DNA of 64,000 nucleotides from Mytilus trossulus (lineage: Eukaryota; Mollusca; Bivalvia; Mytilida; Mytilidae), in the NCBI RefSeq assembly GCF_036588685.1, contig NC_086374.1, positions 20,948,886-21,012,885 on the forward strand, written 5' to 3'. Made by a program: the position numbers and the translations under genes. The notes beneath the pieces are model-generated. The model was not told the origin of the DNA. It worked only from the letters and a program-made list of their open reading frames with translations, and did not search any database. This document shows positions 55,721 to 64,000 of the stretch, one piece after another; within the stretch, counting starts at the first letter, position 1; every line of letters starts with the position of its first letter.

Positions 55721-56723
55721 ACTGTCACACAGACACGTATTAGTATGAAAAAGAGCCGATGTGTAGGCCACACTTAATAATATTTGTGTTTGCCCAAACC
55801 CTACCCAAAGGTTGAAATTGTAGGTAGGTAGTTAGGCATTTGTTTTTTTGTTCGACAAAGAGGAAATTAAGCGTCAAATGTGTATAAGTGTCCATGCCTA
55901 TCTTAATAAAACACAACTTTTCCACATCAGGCCAATGACAGATTTTGAGTAGGCAGCTATTTTTTTGGGTAGGTAGGGTTAGGGCAAACAAATTAATCTT
56001 TTCATGGCCTGGGGTATACGTGAGCGAGACAACAAGCCAACCAGTGGCGGATCTACATTTTGATAAGTGGGGACCCACTAGCTGGCCTAAGAGGGGCCCG
56101 CTCCCGTCACGCTTCAGTGATTCCCTATATAATCAAACATTTTTTCTTCTCATAAGGCCTCCTAAATCCGCCTCTACCAACGACAAAAACAATTAAATGA
56201 TTTGTTAGAGGGAAGCATAAATCTTCAACACAAGAAAGGTTTCTACTTAATATGTCATGCAGAGTTGATGTTTTGTCTCTTAGTAAAACAATTTAGTGCT
56301 CTGTTTTTTACTTCAAGAGCACAATCCAAAAAAAGAGCTAGAAAGTTTCCTCTTCATGAATAGTATCGTCCAAAACCCAATTGTAGATTGTGAAATATAA
56401 AAGTTGATTATGCACAATATATATTTTTACAAATTTTGGAGATAAATTATAGTTAATTCGCTGATTATCAACCATGCCTGAATAAACTGAAAGCCAACAT
56501 TAATCAATCGATCATACACGCATAAGTGTTATAAAGCAATACGTACGTTAAATAATAGCAATGTTTTAACGAACAAATGCTTATTATACATTTTAGGTTA
56601 CTGAATATGAAATATATGAGATTTTCTTCAAACCATTGTCAATGCCTATCATAACAGCCACTTATGTGTTTGACTGAAGTAGAAGTAAAGGAGGATTTTG
56701 TGTTTTAACCATTCTATAAGAAA

Positions 56724-57572
56724 ATGATGTCGAACGTCACAGTCTTGATAAGTAATTATACGGATTATTTTGGACCATTTCAGACTGGATTATTTGGAAC
56801 TTGGTTAATAATTATAATTATAGCTTCAATAATAGGAAATATGATGGTAATACTTGTTATACTTCGAGACAGTAACATGAGAGCAGCTAAAAATGGCACC
56901 AATTTATTTTTATTCAACTTAGCTATTTCTGATATGATGGTCGGAATTTGCATGGCACCGGTATCTTTGAATACACTTATTTACGAAAAATGGCAGTTTT
57001 CGCAATGGTTTTGTAGTATGAATAGTTTTCTAAATTCTGTATTTTTGTCGTTATCCATTCATACTCTGATGTATATAAGCATACACAAATATTTCTCATT
57101 GAAACGACACTCAAATTTAGACCGAACATTTATTTCTCGAAAAATATGTGTATTGATGATAGTTGCAGCTTGGTTATGGGGGATCATGCTGGGTGTCGCT
57201 GCGGTATCTGGACTAAGTAAAGCAGTCTATAGTCAAAAGAAACTTCAATGTGGTCCGATGTACCCATATTTCAACATCCCAAAAGATTCAATTCTGTTTT
57301 TCGCTAATTTTACAATAAATCTCGTGCTACCAATTGTGATTATGGGAATTACATACAAAAAAATATTTACAATTCTGCATCAGTCTGCTATTTTCCGACG
57401 GAATTCCGCCAGTAGCACAGAAGATATTTTTTCCGATGACAAACGAGTAATCATCACGCTGATTCTTGTGTTGGGAGTATTCATTGTATGCTGGTTACCT
57501 TATGTTGTATACATTTTCTTGGCTTTGATGTTAGAGGACAAAAAAGATATTCCATCATACATAAACCCGTTG
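56724..57572 (+). CDS. Rhodopsin-like GPCR, first coding exon (TM1 to NP of TM7)
   Basis: The exon codes for 283 residues and ends INPL before the donor GTAAGT at 57573. The next exon, which should supply xxY and the tail, was not found. Landmarks: N-glycosylation sites NVT (4) and NYT (11), GN in TM1 (N39), LAISD in TM2 (D70), Cys 97 and Cys 176 for the extracellular disulfide, Trp 150 in TM4, Pro 203 in TM5, CWLP in TM6 (256-259) and NP (281-282). At the DRY site the chain has HKY (121-123), and position 3.32 is Asn 104 rather than the Asp that binds amines. It is a plasma-membrane class A receptor of unknown ligand; an amine ligand is unlikely. Without splicing the frame continues only 20 codons to 57635, giving a receptor cut in TM7. 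The upstream ATG pair (56724 and 56727) leaves the start certain to within one codon. Confidence 0.88.
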
Positions 57573-57715
57573 GTAAGTAAGCTATGTAATGATAATTGTG
57601 TGAATAAAAAAACATTGGCACTCGAGCAACAATAGAACACTCTGATGACATCTATATGTCAACATTCCGATTTCCTTGATAGACAATTGTCCTAATTATA
57701 CATGTTACTAGAACA

Positions 57716-58400
57716 CACCCGTGATATCGCGGGTCCGTGACTGAATTAAGGTATATAACTATGCGCAAGCCTTATTTTAGTATTAGTATTGTCATCTGAT
57801 AAAGTCATGCCGATTATAAGATACACAGTTTTTCTCTGCTTTCAAATCTTTCTGTTTGAACCCGTCGAACTGGAACTTATCAATTATCGGTAATATTAAT
57901 TATTTGGAAAACAAAATGATGGAGTATTTTTTAATCAACAACATTGTCCTATATTAGTTATAAATAAAGATGAATTCTTCGATTCGCTGTTTTACGTCAT
58001 GTATGCCCACTAACAAATTGAAAACTGTTCCTCATTTTTAGTCTTGTTATCTTAGAAAGTCTTACTGATTAAAATACTACTATAGGTAGCTACTTGACAA
58101 TTTAGTAGTGTCAACCCTGTGATTATGACCCGTGTATATAGCATATTAACCCTGAATACACCGTTTGGTGGTGCGCCTGTCAAATGCGGAACGTACAGAT
58201 TAGGTAATAGGTAACAGGTGAATATACTATTGGTATCGGTATCGGACTCCACCAGGAACTTCTTAATTATTGGCAATATTAATTACGTGGAAAAAAAGGG
58301 CCTAGAGTGGTGTAATTTTCAATCTACACCTTTGTACTATATTAGTGATATATAAAGTTGAATTCTTTGATTCGTCGTTTTTACGTGATGACGGCTGAAA
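57716..58400 (+). repeat. Dispersed repeat with ACACCCGTGATATCGCGGGTC and a duplicated module
   Basis: CACCCGTGATATCGCGGGTC starts the block. A module with AATATTAATTA...GGAAAA, a TATATTAGT phrase and TTGAATTCTT...GATTCG appears at 57885-58000 and again at 58260-58390. It may be the receptor's intron or downstream flank. No exon is visible. Confidence 0.55.
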
Positions 58401-58544
58401 AATTAGACTTCGTAATTTTAGTATTATAGATAAGATATATACGGCGCGATTCTTAAGAGCGCGGTTACTAAGTGCAAAATTAAAGCTGTTGAGAAGTACA
58501 CAGATTGATATATATGTAAAGAATTTCTAAGATGACATAAAAAA

Positions 58545-58790
58545 GAAGATGTGTTTTGATTTCTAATGAGACAACCATCAACAACAGACCAAATAACACA
58601 GAAATATGTCACCGTTTTGCCTGCAACATTGAACAAATCACATACCGCATAGTCAGCAATAAAAGGTAATGAAATGATAAATGTAAATCCATCCAAACAA
58701 GAAAACTAACAGACTAACTTATGCACAAAGTAATGAACGAAAAACAAACATGTTAAACAGCAACAAACAACCACAGGCTCTTGAGTTGGA
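58545..58790 (+). repeat. R1 repeat with adjoining dispersed piece
   Basis: The stretch runs from AAAGAAGATGTGTTTTGATT through TAATGAGACAACCATCAAC and CACATACCGCATAGTCAGC, then ACATGTTAAACAGCAAC. It is the reverse order of 37560-37935, with gaps. Confidence 0.7.
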
Positions 58791-58934
58791 ATATTTATGG
58801 TGTTATGGCTATATTTGTTTCCGATCTTTTGAACTATATTCTGCATTTTTACCGTCAAATATCTTTTAAATTTGAACTGCAAATGGTGATCTTGGGTGCA
58901 ATTTAAAACGACACACTTATAAATGCTTATTTTA

Positions 58935-59080
58935 CAATGAATACTCAAATATATATATTTTTATTTAGATAAACGCATTAATAAGACAAAAGCGTTTTCG
59001 GATCATCATGTGTCCTATTAATGCGTTTATTTAAAAAAAATATAATAAAACAAATATTTGAGTATTCATTCTAAAATATC
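58935..59080. mobile_element. Hairpin element with about 60-bp arms
   Basis: AATGAATACTCAAATAT on the left and ATATTTGAGTATTCATT on the right are complementary, as are AAACGCATTAATA and TATTAATGCGTTT closer to the centre. The loop is short (CAAAAGCGTTTTCGG region). Confidence 0.7.
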
Positions 59081-59142
59081 AACCATAAGCTTAAAACAAT
59101 GATTTATAAAATATCAACCATAAGCATAAAACAATGATTTAT
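59070..59142 (+). repeat. Two-copy 35-bp tandem repeat
   Basis: AAAATATCAACCATAAGC, then TTAAAACAATGATTTAT, occurs twice in tandem with one base difference. Confidence 0.8.
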
Positions 59143-59859
59143 AGGTTGCAAGCAAAAAATATTAGTCAGTGACTGTATATGACATATATATGTAGTCAAC
59201 GCATTTTGACCTCTCAAATAGAACGAGTGCAGTATAAATATACTTATTGTACATATTGTAGTAGTTCACGCGTTTTGTAATTTTAGGTAAACATTAATTC
59301 CCTTATTTACGAAGGCCCGTTTATTATTATATTGGAATTGTACACTTAACTTGTTGGTTATGTAACTCTACTTGATATAAACCGATATTCAATTCACACT
59401 CGTTATGAAACCTATATATAACTCTCAATACATATTTTATCACATATTTCATCACATATGAACGTTACAATATCCTCTCAACCTTAAGGAATGTTTTTTT
59501 TAAATATTTTTATTAAAGAAGAAACACAAGATTTAAGTGATATTGCATTAGCATGATGTACTGGCACAAGAAAATCTCTTTGGATCTGAGTTATTGCTTA
59601 TCATTATATGAAAACTTCACAAGTACTTCAAGTACATACTTGTTGGCGAAAGCTCACACAGATAAGTTTAAATTTTGAAACCCAGAATTCAATTATAAAT
59701 GAAAGCAGATTCGATATGCAATATACATACTTTAATATTCTAAAGTAGTCAAAAATGAAAATTATTATTAATACGGTTTTCAATGAAATTAGTTTCTCTC
59801 AAGGCGAACAATTGACTTCTTGGTTTCAATACGCATACTTGAATAATAGGTCTTATAAC

Positions 59860-60140
59860 GAACACTTTTTTGTTGGTCTTAGTTCTGCAGGTGTCTGTCC
59901 TAACTTTACTTATTGGTCTCATGCAGTTCGTACATTTGTTTGGTCTCAGTACGGATACTTGACTTGTTGGTCCCAGTTCGTACACTTGACTTGTTGGTTC
60001 CAGTACGAATACTGTATGTGTTGGCCTCAGTACGGATACTTGACTTGTTGGCCTCAGTACTGATACTCGAACAGACACTTGTCTTGTAGGTCTCAGGACG
60101 GACACTTGACACATTGGTCTTAGTACGGCCAGTTGATGTG
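59860..60140. repeat. 30-bp minisatellite, about 9 degenerate copies
   Basis: The unit is close to TACTTGACTTGTTGG, then TCTCAGTACGGA. With a period of 30 bases the frames stay open on both strands and give 10-residue repeats (CWSQYGYLT on plus, VSVLRPTSQ on minus). No start, signal or intron structure supports a gene. Confidence 0.8.
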
Positions 60141-60720
60141 AATGTTTCTATACAGATTTCTTAATTGGTGATCTCAGCAATGACAGCAGATTGTCGTCGG
60201 GTGAAAACTTGACTTGTTGAATTTCAGTACGGATTCTGAATCTGAAAGGATAAAGAAGCACTATGTTATGAGTCTAAATTGTATTGTACAATTTTTGTAA
60301 ATAGAATGATCGTCTAAGGTTTTCGAAATCTGAAATTGCTTTTATTTATAACATTTAAAGTGTGTGTATAATAATTACACTGTTGGGAACATTCGGGATA
60401 TTCCACACTCCGGCACCTTAGTCTTTCCCGTACCAGGAATAAGAAGAATATTTAGTTTGAATTAAATGTACATACTGATCTTTTGTTTCCAATTTGCCTG
60501 GACATTTTAACAAAACGAGGTCCTTCATTGTGAATCATTAGTGCAAACGTATCTTACTAAATGAAATCATCAAGTACAATTGCAATAATAAACAAACACA
60601 AATTAAGAAGTGATTCAAAATGGGGCTAGGAAACACATTAATTTTACTATATTATTTACTCCTAAAACTGCACACAATCCATATTTGTGTAAATTTAACT
60701 TTTTTATACAGATGTTATGA

Positions 60721-62970
60721 TACAGCCCGTAACAGAGAAGTGATCGAATTGGTGTTTCTTTACCGTCAAAATTAGCAACGTTATCGACAAACTTAATTGA
60801 GTAGTGACCAAACTATTGGTACTTTAACGTTAAAAAGATTGACGATGCTGACAAACTTTCATATGTCGATAATCAAGTTTAATACCGATAATATTGAAAA
60901 TAATTCTAATAATATGAAACAAAATATGTCCATGTATCATTTCGATTGGACGAAAAATAGTCATTTCTTCAAAGTCAGAAAAAAATAGGTTTATGGACGG
61001 ACGTCTTGATAGTATTATTTCCTTTACAATTTTACCCAAAATTAAACGAAATATACTGGTAAACAATTAAAAAGGTGTTTGATAGGAATGAAGTCCTTTA
61101 TTATGTGTGATGAATTTGAAATCAATCAATAACTTTGAAAAGTTTTCTCATATGTATACACAAAAGGGAGGACTGGTATTTGTACTTCTGTTAGAATATT
61201 TCTTCGTCCGTTTCACATGCCAAACTTTTTTCTAGTAATGTTTAAACGGTAAAATTTTGTTGAAATTTTTTTTTGATATGACAAAATAACTAGCAAAACT
61301 TTTTCTTGCAATGGCACACACAGAGAATATCTTTTTAGTAAAAATCAGTAAAAATTATTTCTCCAAAATATACCATGGCCAGGACCTGACAGTTTTTAGC
61401 CGTGTACAAATAAAAATCGTCCGCAAAACTGTGCTTGCTGTCATTTTGATGGATCATGCAACATTTCACCTATTACCCATAAACAACATAGGTTCTCAGT
61501 TACTAAAAAAAGTTCTATAAGATAGTTTCAAATCAGAGTAAGCATATTAACTTCCTTATGTACAGTCGAATTTGTCTATAGGTTACACAAAGCTAGTTCT
61601 TAAAACGTGTGTATCAGGGAAAACATTTTTCTTTGACTTTTAAAACGTGTAGTGGAAACGGATTTCCTAACCATTCATTTATAATATTCCGTAATTCTGA
61701 TTTTTTTGTTCGATGACGTAAATTATACGACTTTTTTTATGACTACGTGAACTTGTGCCATTTATTTTCGCTGGTCTTTAGGAAGACAATTTACAATTTT
61801 TAGTGAACGGAGGCACTTATACATAACCTTATAATTCTGTTTGGAAACAAAAATAAATTTCCAATATATAAATATACATGTATGAATATACATGTTTTAT
61901 ATGTCGTGTACATGATTGGATTTTGTAGATATAACTACCGCACAGAAAAAGTTTTTGAATTCTACCCTTGTTGAAAACCTGTGGAGTTTTGTAAATTGGG
62001 TGCCGTCTCCCTGAACATGCTAACACTTAAGTCATATCTTTTCAATTTCATATTTGTTTCCCTGTTTGTCTCTGTTGTCTTGATTGTTGGAACGATTAGT
62101 GCTATCTAACAATATTTACGAAATCTTTCTGAGAATTATGAATATTTCTTCTCTGTCAGATATGGATCATTACCAATGATAAAATGAAATGCCGTACATC
62201 ACATCTTATAGAGGTTTAAATTTCAAATATTTGTCAATAACTTAAGATAATGAGCAATTTTCAAATGTTAAAGGGTACATTTGTATTTTTTGCTTCGATT
62301 TGAAAGAAATTTATTTCAGTTTTTTCTGTGACAAAGTACAAGAATAACCGTACGGTTACCTATAGTTGTTAATGTTTGTGTCATTTGGGTCTTTTTGTGG
62401 ATAGTTGTCTCCTTGGCAATAATACCACATCTTCTTTTTTATATGGCGGTATCGCAACAATGTATGATTGACATAATCCCAGGGACATAATAAACAGATA
62501 CATGTAAGTATGAAAAAGAAAAAGATATGGGGTATTCTGTATCAGACGAAAGAAAAACTTTTACAGTGTTGAATCCCATAAATATTCACAGTGCAAGCAG
62601 TGCATACTAAATAATCGGTGATTTCTCAGATTAAATGAACCTGGATAAAGTGATGCAAATAATTCTTTATACTAGTAACAACTTTCAAAGAAACAATGTA
62701 TAAACTACAGCAGGTACAGTGCAATTCGTTCTTGTTGTATGTAAACGTTAGCTATATTTGTCTTTTCGTGGAAACTAAAGTATAGAGATTATAGACGATA
62801 TAAAGAAAAAAACTTCGACCTAAACAATGAAAACTTACACATTGGACATGAAATATTTAGTCGATGAAGAAAATTGAATTATGTCACTTCTGAAATAAGT
62901 TTGTCGATAACGCAACTTATTCTGACGGTAAAGAAACGCGAATTCGATCACTTCTCTGTTACGGGCTGTA
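60721..62970. mobile_element. 2.25-kb element with terminal inverted repeats of about 80 bp
   Basis: TACAGCCCGTAACAGAGAAG plus TGATCGAATT at 60721 is matched exactly by the complement at 62941-62970. The match continues inward (TTTCTTTACCGTCA; GTTATCGACAAACTTA) with a few differences. The interior has only short frames (for example 61311-61520), none recognisable, and an R1 copy at 62345-62440. It is therefore a non-autonomous DNA transposon by appearance. No clear target duplication was found. Confidence 0.75.
62345..62440 (-). repeat. R1 dispersed repeat copy nested in the inverted-repeat element
   Basis: CCGTACGGTTACCTATAG, GTTGTCTCCTTGGCAAT and ATACCACATCTTC occur in the order of the other minus copies. 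Confidence 0.75.
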
Positions 62971-64000
62971 GGACGAAATATGGTTTACATCTAGACTCTA
63001 AATAGTTCCCTTTTTCTTTTACATATTACACGTTTTTTAGGAAGACAGTCTGGTTAATGCTCAGCGTGCTTGCTACACAGATCTCTTATATATAACAATG
63101 TTTACGATATTTATCGACATTTTAATTTTAGAGCGTTACTTAATGTTTTCCCTGAAATTGTTCATCATTACCTGCATTGGTATGTTTAGTGTACATATAA
63201 CCTATATTAGTCATATTGTTTATGTTGTGATACTCTGTAATACCGATTAAACTCTATTAAATGCCTTTGCCCGTTTTGATTCACTGCCTGTCAAAAATAA
63301 TATGACATTTCACGCAACATATGCGATGGAAGTTTTTTTTTTATTCCAAATTTTATTAAATCAGTATGGAACAAATGGGGTTTAATCTATATATGTGAAT
63401 CTACACATAGGTATAACTAAAGTGTGGTTCTAAAATTGATGCTATTATTCTACATCTTTATAATTTTACGTAACTTCTCGGTATTGAATGGAAAACTTAA
63501 ATACATTTATAATAAAATAATAATAAACAAGCTGTATTAAGATTCGGCATAGTATATAAAACAAGGAAATAACAAAAGGTATATATGTTACAGTGAATTT
63601 GTATAATCATGGATTATGTAGAATCCCTGATTTTTCAGTGAATATGTAGAATCACTAAAATCATTAGTAATTATATATAATTCCTGAAAATGACCAGTGA
63701 TTTTACATAATCACTGAACATTTTAATAATTATTCTACAAATTCCCTAATATAATTTCAGGGATTATGAATAATTTAAGGATCCTTTGTTTGATAAAAAA
63801 AAAATGAAAATATATAAACAAATTCTCATTTTTTACATTTATATTCCTTGCCAGATGAAATAATTTTGCTTTTAAACACAGGGGATGCTCTTAAAGATAT
63901 AGCCAGCACAGGGTTTTGAGATAAAGTTTGAGACTTCAAAATTGACAATATCAAGATTCCCTTTGTAGCGATAACTTTACATGTAGTGTTTGTTTATTAA
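62971..64000. other. Non-coding end of window with a short AT-rich repeat
   Basis: At 63600-63790 phrases such as GTAGAATCCCTGATTTTTC, GTAGAATCACTAAAATC and ATAATTCCTGAAAATG repeat loosely in both orientations. The rest shows nothing recognisable. Confidence 0.4.

Noticed and set aside
59749-60114. Repeat protein coded by the 30-bp minisatellite
   Set aside because: Open frames exist on both strands simply because the unit lacks stops; no start context or exon structure was found.
61311-61520. Frame inside the 2.25-kb inverted-repeat element as a transposase
   Set aside because: It has only 69 codons, with no DDE or zinc-finger motif visible.

Overview
The window reads as nuclear DNA of a bivalve mollusc, most likely a mussel (Mytilus or a close relative). 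It is AT-rich, its genes are split by introns with GT-AG borders, and it is crowded with the short dispersed repeats that are familiar from mussel genomes. The species call is inference; no search was run. No bacterial operon, rRNA, tRNA or CRISPR array was seen.

Layout. 1-2838 is the 3' part of an L1/Tx1-like LINE with an intact reverse transcriptase core and a 5' frameshift. 3812-16425 (+) holds eight exons of a gene for a ZU5-UPA-death-domain protein (668 residues visible, 5' exons missing); it carries an HFS motif like the autoproteolytic site of PIDD1 and UNC5CL. Its first visible intron contains a 3.8 kb foldback element with a 351-bp tandem array. 18701-27465 (-) is a complete ten-exon gene for a secreted GH9 endoglucanase: signal peptide, CBM2, Gly-Thr linker and catalytic domain, 600 residues. 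Its last intron holds a candidate solo LTR and a 22-copy, 56-bp array made from the end of exon 9 plus its 5' splice site.

27466-39620 is a long gene-poor stretch with a broken Penelope-like retroelement and many dispersed repeats. 39621-41049 (+) is a small three-exon gene for a 79-residue secreted peptide with eight cysteines and an antistasin-like spacing. 41050-56700 holds LINE debris, a 2.7 kb inverted-repeat element with a nested TTAA-flanked MITE, two copies of a large mollusc repeat in opposite orientation, and a GCGCC-rich foldback. 56724-57572 (+) is the first exon of a rhodopsin-like GPCR with HKY in place of DRY, cut by an intron inside NPxxY. 57700-64000 is repeats, including a 2.25 kb inverted-repeat element.

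The four genes do not form a functional unit: an apoptosis/innate-signalling type adaptor, a digestive cellulase, a candidate protease inhibitor and an orphan receptor. The most unusual features are the splice-donor array in the cellulase intron, the predicted self-cleavage site in the death-domain protein, and a dispersed repeat whose diverged copies keep a base-paired stem. The exon models join in frame at every junction (2007 nt, 1803 nt and 240 nt), which is the main support for them.
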